Notes: generated by a model not told the origin, from the sequence alone. 64,000 nucleotides of DNA from Chloranthus sessilifolius (GCA_021018995.1 CM037586.1:9527328-9591327), one strand, 5' to 3'. Positions 12,380-24,339 are shown, numbered from the stretch's first letter. Numbers and translations: made by a program.

Positions 12380-12710
12380 ATGGCAACCCTACCGCAGAGG
12401 ATCCTAGCAGAAGTACTTCTTCAAGCCGGTCGATTCATTCTGAATCGGGTTCGCAAATATTGCATCATGGATCAGGAGGCCTTCCCATTTAGCGATAATT
12501 TCTATGTCATGTACATCATCGATGACATGATATGTGGTGTATTCCACCTTACAGTACTCTAGAACAAATAAACGAGCGACGCTTAGGGGCAATTGAGCTA
12601 TTGGCAGTAAATGACCTTTCGACATATGCCCAGTGGATTATGGGCTGATTTGAATTTACGTTTCGCAATGAATTCTTATTTATGTTTGGCCCGTCGATGT
12701 AGCCCTCAGA
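12380..12710 (+). pseudogene. Broken relative of the small unknown protein at 11.1 kb
   Basis: The frame opens with MATLPQRILAEVLLQAGRFI and aligns with the minus-strand ORF at 11112-11576: AGRFILNRVRKYC against AGRLMLKRVSKYC, and DNFYVMYIIDD against GNFYGMYLIES. After residue ~53 the frame is lost. The match resumes in another frame as RLGAIELLAVNDLSTYAQWI and, past an in-frame TGA, FEFTFRNEFLFMFGPS. A shorter middle part, a frameshift and two stops show it is not functional. It points away from its relative, so the two copies are inverted around the TTGTCAACTC block. Confidence 0.6.
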
Positions 12711-13291
12711 CCAATCAGATGTAATTTCCCTACGGTCTTGTATTCGTGCAAAAATAAACCTACGTCTTGAAAATCGATATAAGACATTTTGCGTTGATGC
12801 CACCCAATATTTCGACTGATTAGCAGATATGTATTTATAATATTTTCTATCTACATCATATTAGGTCTCGAACCTCCCTATCTTCTACTATTTCCTACTC
12901 GAGTAAATTTCGTTTACCTTTTTATGCATATGTAATTTAGAACCATCACTAATATGTAGTTTCATTTGGATACTATCTTCTTAATTTAAGGGTTACCTCG
13001 GTTTGACTCCTACCAAATTGATTTACTTTGCATGTTATCATATGAATGTAAGGGTTACCTTTGTTTGATGCTTATAAAAACTAAACTTCATCAGTACAGA
13101 GCATAAGTTGGCCGCCTCAATAGCTTTAATATAACTCTGTGTGACCTCAATGCCCACGTGACACTGTTGCATCTGACACTGGAACCTCTAAACAAATAAA
13201 TAATAGAAAACATTAAATTATTATAGGTTATTCTAGATAAACGAACGAGAAATAAAATGCATAACAGATAGTGGAAGCAAATAAGAGTCCA

Positions 13292-16243
13292 TCAAGAAAC
13301 TTTTAAAGTGACTATGTAGGCAATGTGTACTTCTGTAGGAAAAATGTTACCTTTAGGGGGTCTTTTACAACTCTTTCGGTTGTGACCAACCTCCCTACAA
13401 TTGGCGCATCGCAGACATGCGACCACCTCACCGACACTCTTTCTTCTCAATTTTTTAGGTCGTCCTGTTGGTACCCTAGGAACTGGTGGCATAACTATTC
13501 TTCTCTCCTTAGGTTCGACCCACTTATCACTACTTAGAGTGGCATGAATAACAGGCTCGTAAGTCTTGCGGTACCTATCCACCGTGAACCAATCTTGAAC
13601 GTATAAATAGGGACTTGTGCAACGATTATTTATGGCTGCCAATGCATGTTTACACGGGACGCCTAAAATTTTAAATTGCCGACAAGAGCACGTGCGTTCT
13701 CCCAGATACACGGTATTTCTAGTATCTCCAACAATTAAAAATTCATCAAAATCAGAGGGAAATGTAGTATACATGAACGACGCTCTATCATTTTCTTTAA
13801 GAAACTCTTCGGTCTTTTGCGTCATAATTGTAGTCCACTTTTCGGCCTCATTCCTTCTATTGTAAAAATATTTCATCACCTTCTTATGCGTACTTTCTAT
13901 TAGACCAATGATCGGTAGCTCCCTAGCATCTTTTAGTACATTATTGAGACATTCAAATCATGATGTGGTCGTGTGTTCGTATCTCCCAATAGGAAAATGT
14001 GCTCTAGCGCAATGTTGTTTTCCAATCTGAACAATGTAGTCATACGCTTCTTCAGATATCTTCTGAATTTCACTCATTTCTTTATCAAATTCAATTTCAG
14101 TATACGCGTAACATGCTTTCTTTGTGTGTTCTATTACAATTTCATTCTTGTACATACTCCTCAAAATTTTCTCAATGTGATATAAACAATACCCATGCGA
14201 AGCATACCGAAAGACTTTTAGCACTGCTTGAGTAAGACCTTTTTGTCGATCACTTAGGATTACTACGCGTGAATCGTATCCTATGATCTCTGCCAATCCA
14301 TGTAAAAAATATTTCCAATAACTACTATTCTCTGATTCCACTACGGCAAAACACAACGGAAATATCCTCTTATTCCCATCAATGTCGGTGGCTGAGGAGT
14401 GAAGCTCTATACCTTCCGAATAAATGTGTACCATCAACGAAAATAAGTGGCCGCAAGTACTTCCTAAATGAATCAATGCATGGCCCAAATGCCCAAAAGA
14501 TTCTCAAGAATGCATCGTCTTCCTTCGTCTGTAGGTATATAAGGCATTGAGGATCCACGCGTTTCAATTCCACCATATATGATGAGAGCAATTTATAAGA
14601 CTCCTTCCAACTACCTCTAATATCATTGAGGGCGATCTCTTTTGCACGCCAAGCCCTCCGATATCGTGTATTGGTTTGAAATCGCGTTCTCATGTCACTC
14701 ATCATCTGCTTGGGAGTGTAGTTGTTATTTTCTTTTAGCTGGTCTTTCGCAATTGACGCCATCCAAATACTTGTAGCTTGACGATGGCTCTGTTGTCTAT
14801 CTCGTGGCAACCCACAAGTATGCTCTGGAGTAAATCTTTTAATTTTAAAATAATCGGAGTCTCTCATCTTCGAAGCACATATACGCCAAGAGCATCCATC
14901 TTCACGACATCTGGCAGCAATAACCTTCTGATTATTTTTGGTCGGTTTAATTTCGAAGTTCCCATGCATTGCAAATTCTCGCAAAGCATTATGGAATGAT
15001 ATCTTCCCAGTGAATATTTGATTTAAATTGAGAACACCGTCTACGCCAGGAACACCGCTCACTTGTTGTGCCTCATCCACCACATATATGTCTTCAATAA
15101 TAGGAAGCATGTCGTTTGTGTTACAAACGTGGGATTCTGTAATATCAGTCATTCGATCATTGTACCTTGGTTTGCTACCAGGACGTGTACCTCTACTTTC
15201 TCTTCCGTCAAGTTCACCCCCCCTACACTCACTACTGGTCTCTGTATTGACGGTCCATATGCGGGCATCTATACTACCTCCCTTAGAGAGTGCAGTAGCT
15301 TTCTCATTCCCAACTGTACCAATATTATATGCATTGCCCTCGAACACACCACGCAAATATGCGCTTATATTTTCGTTGGCTGGATCGATAGGGACATGCA
15401 CTAAAGGAGGGTCGACTTCATTTTCACTATCTGAAACACATGTCACACCAACATGCCTGTTGAAGGACGGATAATCAATTATCTACTTAATAAATTTAAT
15501 TTACGAGATAATCTCAATACTATCGACTTAGGAGATTGAATTAACCTTCCATGTGTGGACGAAGTAGTAGTAGGCCGAGTAGTTACTGTTGCGATGAATG
15601 GGGATAAAAAAGTATGCTCTTCGTTCCTACATCAATGTAAATAAAATAAATTAATTCAACAAACACAATCCAACAAAGACATAAGTATATAAGCGAACTA
15701 ATCAATACCGATCATAAATATATTACGCACCTTCTAATATAAAGATTATTCAGGTAGCTAACGGGAGTTTGACATACAGTAGTCGATACACTTACAACTG
15801 TGTTACGCTATGTCTCAAACCCCTCTGATAGGCATGTAACGGGAAGGGACTCGGTGGGTGTTAAGCCATTAGAGAAATCAGTCAAAGGATAAGTATGGCA
15901 ATCATTGTCTTGTTCGAAAGGAGCTTTTTGTACGTAAATACATATACTATACCCGACAAACTGTGGATAATGCATCATCTCACGCACGTCATTGTCGTCA
16001 TCAAGATCTATCACATACTTTTCTCCCCCTACTTGTGGCATTACGTAGCTAAGCTTTAGTATTGTATCTTTGATCTGAATTTTTGTCACCTCATATATTT
16101 TGACAACTAAATCCTCTAAAATTCTCTCTCTCTACAACCAATACTTTTCTTTTTCCGGCCTCATACACCGGTTTCGTAGAGTCGGAATCATTTAACCGTC
16201 CATCATAAAAGCATAATAAGTAAACTTTATCTTCGAAAGCCAT
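13292..16243 (-). pseudogene. Mutator-like (MULE) transposase, decayed
   Basis: DNA transposase for cut-and-paste movement, read right to left. It starts MAFEDKVYLLCFYDGRLND (ATG 16243). A frame change at a GAGAGAGAGA run near 16120 leads into KIQIKD and YVIDLDDDNDVREMM, the N-terminal PB1-like region of plant MuDR proteins. After an intron (acceptor near 15450) come the MuDR region (FHNALREFAMHGNFEIKPTK, SWRICASKM) and the DDE core (LIFVDGTHLFGRY). A frame break near 14400 is followed by DIDGNKRIFPLCFAVVESE and VVILSDRQKGL. An in-frame TGA lies near 13957, between HTTTS and FECLNNVLKDARELP. The C-terminus has a SWIM finger, CSCRQFKILGVPCKH, and a CCHC knuckle, CANCREVGHNRKSC. At least three breaks make it non-functional, although domain order and length are near complete. 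I could not find terminal inverted repeats. Confidence 0.85.
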
Positions 16244-16339
16244 CGTTGATATCTACTAACAATGATTGTGACCAAAATAAAATTAAGTTAGATTAATCAC
16301 TAGAGAGAGTCTAACTACATTAGAAATTATCAATAAGGA

Positions 16340-18150
16340 TAACCAAACTTACAACGCAGACTGCACTAGGTGACCGCCAACTCTATAGAAAGTATATTTT
16401 TCAACTCATAATACATTAAGGAATACTCAAGAATAGGTAGAACACTTCTAGGTCAGTTTACGGTCACTCTAGGACAGCTTGCGCCACTCTAGGTCAGTTT
16501 GCACCACCCTAGGCCAGTTTACAGAATAGACTGCACTAGGTGATCACCAAAACTGACATAAGATATTTTGAACTGACTTAGGAAAATTTCAAATTGACCT
16601 AGGGTAGTCTATCTCGCACGTTTCTTAGTTTCAAACTGACATTGGTTAGTTTGAAACGCCACCCTAGGTCATTTTACATCACAGAATGCACTAGGTGACC
16701 TCCAACTCCATAGAAAGTATATTTTTTAATTCACAATGCATTGAGGAACACTTAACAATAAGTAGATCAGTTTACGATCACCCTAGGTCAGTTTGCGCCA
16801 CTCTGGTCAGTTTGTGCCACCCTAGGCCTGTTTACAGAGTAGACTGCACTAAGTGATCACCAAAACTGACCTAGGGTATTTTAAACTGACCTAGGGTAGT
16901 TTCAAACTAACCCAGGGTAGTTTATCTCACCCATTTATCTGTTTTTAAACTGCCCTAGGTCAGTTTGCGCCACTCTAGGTCAGTTTGCGCCACCCTAGGC
17001 CCGTTTACAGAGTAGACTGTACTAGGTGATCACCAAAACTGACCTAGGACATTTTAAACTGACCTAGGGTAGTTTCAAACTGACCCAGGGTAGTTTATCT
17101 CACCCATTTATCTGTTTTCAAACTGCCCTAGGTCAGTTTGCGCCACCCTAGGCCCGTTTACAGAGTAGATTGCACTAGGTGATCACCAAAACTGACCTAG
17201 GGCATTTTAAACTGACCTAGGGTAGTTTCAAACTGACCCAGGGTAGTTTATCTCACCCATTTATCTGTTTTCAAACTGTCCTAGGTCAGTTTGCGCCACT
17301 CTAGGTCAGTTTGCGCCACCTTAGGCCCATTTACAGAGTAGACTGCACTAGGTGATCACCAAAACTGACCTAGGGCATTTTAAACTAACCTAGGGTAGTT
17401 TTAAACTGACCCAGGGTAGTTTATCTCACTCATTTCTCTATTTTCAAATCGCCTAGGTCGGGTTTAGCCACTCTAGGTCTTTGCCACCACCAGGCCCGCT
17501 AGTAGATGTGTGATCTCCAAACCACTAGATAGTTTCAAATCACTCTAGCTTATCTCACCCATTTATATGTTTTAAACTGCCCTAGGTCAGTTTGTGCCAC
17601 TCTAGGTCAATTTGCGCCACCCTAGGTCAGTTTACAGAGTAGACTGTATCAGGTGATCACCAAAACTGACCTAGGGCATTTTAAACTAACCTAGGGTAGT
17701 TTCAAACTGACCCAGGGTAGTTTATCTCACCCATTTATCTGTTTTAAATTGCCCTAGGTCGATTTAGCCACCTTAGGTCGGTTCTGAGTAGATGTCAGTG
17801 ATCACCAAAATCACCTAGGCATTTAAAACCCACTCTAGGTAGTTTCAAATCAGATAGTTTATCTCACCCATTTATCTATTTCCAAACTGTCCTAGGTCAG
17901 TTTGCGCCACTCTAGGTCAATTTGCGCCATCCTAGATTAGTTTATAGAGTAGAATGCACTAGGTGATGACCAAAACTGACCTAGGACGTTTTAAAATGAC
18001 CTAGGATAGTTTTAAACTGACCCATGGTAGTTTATCTCACTCATTTCTCTATTTTCACACTGTCCTAGGTCGGTTTGCGCCACTCTAGGTCAGTTTGCGC
18101 CACCCTAAGTCAGTTTACAGAGTAGCCTGCACCAGGTGATCCAACCATAA
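16340..18150. repeat. Tandem array, about 12 units of ~160 bp
   Basis: Each unit contains GACTGCACTAGGTGATCACC, then AAACTGACCTAGGGCATTTT, then TAGTTTATCTCACCCATTTA, then CCTAGGTCAGTTTGCGCCAC. Unit marks fall near 16358, 16522, 16680, 16838, 17005, 17167, 17340, 17495, 17640, 17790, 17947 and 18122, giving 145-175 bp periods. Inside a unit the CCTAGG/GTCAGTTT element recurs in both orientations, so units are themselves built from inverted subrepeats. Units near 17495 and 17790 are shortened. The array lies just upstream of the MULE transposase start and may be a subterminal region of that transposon. Confidence 0.85.
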
Positions 18151-18159
18151 CACGAAAAA

Positions 18160-18440
18160 AATGACCTAGGGCATCTTATCTAACCTGTTTTTGATTTTGA
18201 TGTAGAGAAATAAAGAAGAAAAATAAGAGGAAGAAGAATCATTGAGAGAGATAGAGAGACTTACAGTGAGAGAGAGAGAGAGAGAAACCCTACCGTTTTC
18301 TTCGTTGGGGAGGTTGGCACGAAGTTGGCGAAGTTTGCACGAAGAAGAAGGGGAACCAGCGTGAGAAAGAAAGGAAGAGAGGGGAAAAAGGGAATAGTGT
18401 TTAAACTCTTTATATATGAAGGGCATTTTAGTCTAAAAAA
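18160..18440. other. GA-rich stretch between tandem array and AT-rich block
   Basis: It contains (GA)n at about 18265-18285 and purine-rich sequence on either side. AAACCCTA follows the GA run, which is typical of plant 5' leader sequence. It could be the leader of a transcript reading leftward through the array, but no gene is visible. Confidence 0.35.
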
Positions 18441-18534
18441 ATAAAAAAGGCCTTGCTATGGTATTTCTAACTTAAGGGGTTCGATTGTGATAAATCAGGA
18501 TAATGGGAGATTTTTTAGGGCAAATCTCCAAATA

Positions 18535-19142
18535 AAAATTAAATAAACAAATAAAAAAAATAAAAAATAAAATCACTCTCTCTCTCTCTCTCATTCTTTT
18601 GATAAAATAAATAAAAATTTAAAAATTAAAAATTAAAAATTAAAATAAATAATAAAAATAATAAAATAAAAATATTATTTTATTTATATTATATTATTAT
18701 ATTATTTGATTTATTATTATTATTTATTTATTTATTTCATTTTATTTTATTATTTGACTATTTTATATTTTTAAAAATTTTTTAAATTTATTTTTATATT
18801 TTTATTTTTATTTATTAATTATTTATTTATTTATTTTATTAAATTATTTTATTTTATTTTTTATTTTTGTATTTTTTTTATTTTTAAATTTTTTTTAATT
18901 TTTTAAAATTTTGGAATTTTATTTTTATTTTAATTTATTTTATTAAAAAAATTTATTTATTATTTATATTTTATTTTATTTTTTTAATTTTAATTTTAAT
19001 TAATTAATTATTATTATTTAAAAATTTTATTTTTATTTTATTTTTAAAAATTTTGTATTATTATTATTTTTTATTTTTTATTTATTTTATTAAAAAAATT
19101 ATTTTTTATTTTATTTTTAATTTTTAATTTTTTTAAATTAAT
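18535..19142. repeat. Extreme A/T low-complexity block
   Basis: About 600 bp consist almost only of A and T in patterns such as TTTATTTATTTTATT, with very few G or C from 18600 to 19140. It is likely to unwind easily and may be a matrix-attachment-like or recombination-prone region. There is no gene content. Confidence 0.85.
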
Positions 19143-19240
19143 TATACTACAGTATATGCACCATATATGTGAGTATATAGCTCTACAACATATTAGAGCC
19201 CTTTGTGAGAAAAATCTCTCCAAAAATATCTCCGTGCAAT

Positions 19241-20173
19241 CATAGTGACAAATTTCGTTTTCGATAATTTTTCGGTGGGGGGTCCTTTCGGTGCATTTCT
19301 GATTAATTTCGATACATTTCGAAAAAATTTCGAGAAAGTTTCGGGGATTAAAAATATATAAAATATATGTTTAATATTTTAAAAAAAAAAATAGCAATTG
19401 ATCCAAGTGGCCAAACACTGACACTAAACTCAAGCATAGAACTATAGAAGACAAACTGACAAAGGGTACAATTATACTCACCCAAAAGCTGCTATTTCAC
19501 CCCATCTCCTCCACTAGGCATGCATTGATCGCCTTTGATCAGATGGTGGAGGTCATTTCTCGTCCCCATCTTTTGCACAATAGATATATGGATCGTGAGT
19601 GTACCATCAGACGGTCATTTTTTTATTACACGTGGTACACATCTCAAAAAGTGACGCTAAAATCATGCCTGAGCGTGATGGGGGTCTTATGATTTTAGGA
19701 GATGTGTGTCGTGTATAGTAAAAAAAGGACCGTCTGATGATATCCCCATGATCCATAGATCCATTATCAAAAAAATGGGGATGAAAAATGGCCTCCACCA
19801 TCAAATTCAAGGGCAGTCAATGATTACCTACTGAAGAAGGTGGGGTGAGAAAGAAAACCTTTAGTCCCACATCGTTCAAGCAAGAAAACCTTCACACTCT
19901 TCTCACCTATAAAAGAGGTTCCATGCCCAAGTGAGCAACGCACATAGCTTTGTGGTGACCGCCTGACTGGTGAGCGCCTTTTCAGCTAAGTTATTAATTT
20001 ATTCGAAAAAAAAAAATGAAAAAAATGCCGAAATTTATTGAAATTGCAGAAATTTCGTCGGAAAATATCGAAATTACCGAAAAGGGTCGAAATTTCTTCG
20101 AAATTTTCGTTTGACCCCCAATTCGGTTATTTTTGCGAAATTTTGCCGAATTTCGACGAAATTTGTCACTATG
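19241..20173. mobile_element. Non-autonomous hAT element with 8-bp target duplication
   Basis: The ends are exact inverted repeats: CATAGTGACAAATTTCGT at 19241 and its complement ending at 20173. The 8 bases CGTGCAAT flank both sides (19233-19240 and 20174-20181), the duplication size of hAT transposons. Subterminal regions are packed with TTTCG/CGAAA motifs on both sides. It carries no transposase and must depend on one elsewhere. A second foldback element lies inside it. The perfect ends and duplication suggest a recent insertion. Confidence 0.9.
19539..19803. mobile_element. Nested foldback MITE inside the hAT element
   Basis: GATGGTGGAGGTCATTTCTC on the left pairs with the complement of AAATGGCCTCCACCATC on the right, and the pairing continues over about 75 bp through ATGGATC and ATCAGACGGTC. 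The centre, around ATCATGCCTGAGCGTGAT, also pairs partly, so a transcript would fold into one long hairpin. It shares CAGACGGTC and GATCCAT phrases with other MITEs of this window. Confidence 0.7.
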
Positions 20174-20329
20174 CGTGCAATACCTAAATAGATGGAGGGA
20201 GAGCTTAAAAATAGGCCAAAATTGTGGGATTTAGTTAACAAAAGAAATGTTTGTTATGAAAACAATACTATAAAAAAATTGTTTGAAGATTTTTGATAAT
20301 TTTGGATGAGAATCCACTTATAAAAATTA

Positions 20330-20530
20330 GGACCCCTAAAATTTAGTAACAAATTTTTAAAAGTTTGACCACCCAAGTCATAACGGACCGTCTAATAGGG
20401 GCACCATGATCTTAAGATCTATCATGAGAAAGTTTGAAAAAAAAAATAATCTCCATCGTCTTGTTCAAATCTGAAGGTTCGGAAGATAGAAAACCGAAGG
20501 ACCCCCTTGACATTTCTTTTCAAATTTTGA
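20330..20530. mobile_element. MITE fragment of the AAGATCTATCATG family
   Basis: Contains GGACCGTCTAATAGGGGCAC followed by CATGATCTTAAGATCTATCA. The same block is found in the elements at 39.1, 41.2 and 44.5 kb. Ends were not defined here. Confidence 0.4.
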
Positions 20531-20534
20531 CGAA

Positions 20535-21360
20535 AAATGTGAAGATAATTTTCGACCCTTTGGATGTTATCCAAACAACGGAAATCTCGCTTTTCCCTTA
20601 AAACGAGATTTCCCTTGAATTTTCCCTTACTTCCCGCATATGAATTTTCCCTTATTTCCCCTTATTTCCCTTGAAACCAAAGAGGCCCTAACTAATTTCT
20701 TGTCTGTGTTTGTATCAAAGTTACTATGTACACCGAGTCGGTCCGTTGACTTCATTGGCATTTGGCAATGTCATAAATTTGGTTTTGGGTACAAATTTTT
20801 ATAGGAGCCACTACTTGCACTCATTTTTTAAGTAATTGCATTGAATTTAAAGAAAGATTTGATATTTTAGGGACATGTGATATGTAAAAATGTAATATTG
20901 GTCATCTTATTTGAAGTTCATAATCAATAAATCTCTGGTACATAAAATTGGAGCAAAACACAATACTTATCATATGATCTATTGTAGTCAACTTTTGAAT
21001 TGTATAACAGCCTTTGACTCCATTTAATCAAATGATGAAAATTATATTTTGTTATAATCTTTTGCAATTGATATCTTTAAAGCATGGCTTTCAAATCAAA
21101 TGACTTAGATGATGTTTTCAGATAGTAGAAGTCGCCAAACTTGAAAGTTTTTTTCTTAAATTTGGTGCAATCATTTAAAAAGCGTGTGCAAGTAATGGCT
21201 CCCATTTTTCATTTATGAAAAACTAACATTAATAGGATGCGGGGACTAGTGGTGTTTGTGTAAAAACTCTATAATGATGAATAGAGAGAGAAAATTGTAT
21301 GATAATGGGTGGAGAGAGATAAAGAGAAAACGTTAAGCTACATTTAGCTAAATCTTGTAT
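20535..21360. other. No gene seen
   Basis: AT-rich anonymous sequence. A TTTCCCTTA-type phrase repeats at 20595-20680. Confidence 0.35.
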
Positions 21361-21366
21361 AATCTT

Positions 21367-22303
21367 TGTTAGATAAAGCAGAGAACAGAAATCCGAAAAT
21401 GATGAAAAGGGCAAGAGAATTGGACTCGAGGCACGTAATCGTTGTCTTTAAAACGCTATTCGCTCCCTACTCGAGTAAATCTTCGAGTTTGCAAAAGGGT
21501 TCCAGCGAGACGTTTCCAGGATACAACGAGCCCAATCTCTTGGATGCGATCCGTTACTTTGCAACAGTAGAGGATCGCCCCAGAAAACTCAATCCGATGG
21601 AGTACCACCAAAAGAAGATAGCAAGAGGAATTCTCAAGTTTTATGCAAGGATTCCGATGGATTTCAGAGTGCTTCAATCTGTGTCCGAAGGCCTCCTTAT
21701 ATAGAAATTTCAATATGACTGTTGGACCAACAGTCATATTTTCAAAGATCTCAACCGCTACATCCAACGGCTGCATGAAAGGTTGCAACTTTTCAAATTC
21801 AAATTCGAACGGTTATACACCTTTATAAGCGGTTATAAAACGGTTGGGTCCAACGGTCAACCAATCCGTTTGGCCCAATAGACCGAATTGACCCGTTGAA
21901 TAGTGACCCATTAGGCCCGACCCAACCCACGAATAATCTGACCGTTGGATCTGCCTGGTCAAAAATTCAAACATCTCCTTGCGACGATGCGCACGTGTGA
22001 AGTGCAAAGTGCGTGCGCGCCTAAAACGCCAATCGCCACGCACACGCGCCTACGCCTACGCGAACGCGGCGGCTCGCCGCTAGGCACACTCTTCTCTTAT
22101 TATTGTTAAACAATAATAGAAGGTGAAAGGTTCTATATATAGCCTAGGCACTTTTTATTTTTACCAATGTGGGACTATTCATTTGCATATAAAACTTGAG
22201 AATAACTATTGCCTAAAAACCCAACCCAAAACTAAGAAATCAAATAAAGTTTTATTTTCTTTAAATTATTAAAATATTTATTATATTAATAATAAATATA
22301 ACA
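21367..22303. mobile_element. Solo LTR, 937 bp, TSD ATCTT
   Basis: It begins TGTTAGATAAAG and ends AATAAATATAACA, with TGTTA/TAACA inverted ends typical of Copia-type LTRs. ATCTT lies directly before (21362-21366) and directly after (22304-22308), a standard 5-bp integration duplication. No primer site, gag or pol follows, so the internal part was removed by LTR-LTR recombination. It contains CCAACGG-type repeats at 21740-21870 and a GC-rich block at 21960-22090. A 112-codon open frame inside it (21366-21704) matches no retroviral-type domain. Confidence 0.88.
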
Positions 22304-22703
22304 ATCTTTTCATTAAGTAGTAGTCGCCTATTATAGGCGAGATTACAAGAATTCTAAGCAAATAAACACTGGCCTAATCTAATCTACTTACTAATCTTAT
22401 ATTTAAGAATCTAATCTTATATAACTGAATCCTAAATATTTTGTAATAGTTTGATTGTCAATGTTGACCCTATCGAGCCAAAATCTTAATAGTCAAATGA
22501 CTTGTAAGTGATTGAAGCTCATGGCACTAGCTATGACCCTAGTTTAATTAGTTGTGTTGCGAGAAGTACCTTTGGCATATAAATTTATTTTTTAATTTTG
22601 GCTAATTGTCTTAAAAAATTGAGGCAAAAATTTGACTTTGGGGGTCCTCTGGATTTTCTGGACCGTGCATAGGCTCCAAGACGGATGCCCATGGCTCTAG
22701 TAC

Positions 22704-22835
22704 CACTACAAAAAATAAGATTGTTAGTGACGGCTAAAAACTGTCGCTATTAACAAAAAACCTATTAAGACTATTAATGATAAGGGTATTAGAGACAAGT
22801 TTTTTGTTAATAGCGGTAGTTTTGACTGTATGACG
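22704..22835. mobile_element. CACTA-type transposon terminus or MITE
   Basis: Begins CACTACAAAAAATAAGATTG, the conserved end of plant CACTA elements. It is followed by GTTAGTGACGGC and an inverted pair: AACTGTCGCTATTAACAAAA at 22740 and GTTTTTTGTTAATAGCGG near 22800. No opposite end of the element was found, so this is a truncated copy or one arm. Confidence 0.6.
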
Positions 22836-23094
22836 CAGGACAACGACTCTAAGATCCGTGATTGCCCATGATATGTTAATTTGTCGAAATTAAACTAATT
22901 AATTTGACCAATTAAATCACAAATTAAAGTGATACCTTGAGTTTCGCGGGATTCCGCTTAGGTGACCATACTCGGTTCGCGTAGGGTCCAATCCGACGTG
23001 CGAGAACCGTTAGGATGGCGGAAGAGGCGTTTCGAGAGATAAAACTCTCACTTCGTTTAGGTTGGGGCGTTAGATTCTTCGTGGAATCGAGAAT

Positions 23095-23600
23095 TCCTCG
23101 CTAGGGCTTTGGATGGAAGTGATTAATGAAAGTGTGCGAAAATATACTACCTGTGAAGGATAATTTACGGAAGATAAAGGAAATTGAAAGTGCATGCCCC
23201 ATTTGCGGTGTTGGAGCTGAAACAACCATTCATGCCATAAGAGATTGTGATGTAGCTACCCGTGCTTGGTTTCTAAGCCCCCTGGGTGCCCACGTCCACT
23301 TGGCAAATGAAGACTCGGTTATTGGATGGATTCTATCAATTACAAAATACATTGGCACAGCAGATTTCAATTTTTTATTTACGGTCGCATGGGTCTTTCG
23401 GAATATCAGAAACAAACGGGTTAATGGGACACTCCTAGTGATCCTTTTAATGCTGCGTCTTTTGCCCAGGAATACTTGGCTGAATATGTAGAGGTCCAGG
23501 TGAAGACTTCTTCGTCACCCCATCAATACCGTCCGTGGCAAGTACCCCGACATGGTTTCATGAAATTAATGTGGATGGTGCTTTTAAAAATTCCAATGCT
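23095..23600 (+). pseudogene. LINE fragment: zf-RVT zinc ribbon and start of RNase H
   Basis: The frame at 23126 reads ENILPVKDNLRKIKEI, then SACPICGVGAETTIHAI and CDVATRAWF, the zinc-binding zf-RVT region (CxxC...H...C) that follows reverse transcriptase in plant L1-type LINEs. After a frame change, WFHEINVDGAFKNS at about 23555-23596 is the start of an RNase H domain. RT and endonuclease parts are missing upstream. Truncated and frameshifted. Confidence 0.75.
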
Positions 23601-23744
23601 TTTAAACTTTAACACTATATATCACTAGATCATGATCTGAAAATAACAAGGCTTATTTTTAGAAAAAAGGTGCCACATGTCAAAAGACTGACCAATTCCA
23701 ATGCTTGGTTTGGAATGTGTCCCTACGAAAAATAGAATTTTTTT

Positions 23745-23835
23745 TTTTTTTGGATAATTTGAGTATTTGAGCTTCTTAGAGTACCTTACTAATCTCAGGG
23801 TGCATGTGCGCGCTCAAGTTAGGGCATGTGGGTCC
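23745..23835 (-). mobile_element. SINE 3' tail fragment
   Basis: On the minus strand it reads GAGATTAGTAAGGTACTCTA followed by AGAAGCTCAAATACTCAAAT and ends in an A-tract (T10 on the plus strand at about 23739). It is a diverged copy of the 3' domain of the SINE at 59.3-59.5 kb (GGGATTAGTCGGGTGCTCTA). Confidence 0.5.
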
Positions 23836-23859
23836 GTACGGGACAAAAGTTTACATGAA

Positions 23860-24335
23860 AAGAATTATTTATATCCATTAGCTGACTTGCTTAATAGTGT
23901 TAAATCTATCAATTGTCACTGTTATTGTTGAAAGAGCAATTTTTATTTTACGAATTACAAAGAATAAATTTTATAATCAAATAGAAGGTGAAGGAATGAA
24001 TGATCACTGGATTACTGACATTTTTAATAGTATGAATAATGAAAATTTCATCAAACAATTGAATAACATGATGATAGATACACTCTCATTCACTAATAAT
24101 AATAGAAAAATCAACCAATAGTTACAGAGATGAAGCCCTCTCTTTCCTTGCAATCCCTCATATGCCCCCTTACCTAATACGTTGCAGTAGGTTCGACATC
24201 TACCACAATAGAATCTATTTCAGATAACCAACACTCTGCTACCCAGTGCGTAAAACCGCCGAGAGGGATATTAGCCATTTCATTGGTTTGATTCAAGAAC
24301 CGAAGAGCATGCATGCATATACATATGACAGTTGC
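23860..24335. other. No gene seen
   Basis: An AT-rich open frame at 23897-24121 matches nothing I know. It is probably transposon-derived. Confidence 0.3.
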
Positions 24336-24339
24336 AGAG

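Noticed and set aside
15028..15474. 148-codon plus-strand frame and neighbours
   Set aside because: Antisense shadow of the MULE transposase.
10900..18530. Terminal inverted repeats of the MULE
   Set aside because: Compared the sequence near 10.9-11.1 kb with that near 18.4-18.53 kb and found no convincing match, so element borders are left open.
21366..21704. 112-codon open frame on plus strand
   Set aside because: Lies wholly in a solo LTR defined by TG/CA ends and a 5-bp duplication, with no retroelement domain.
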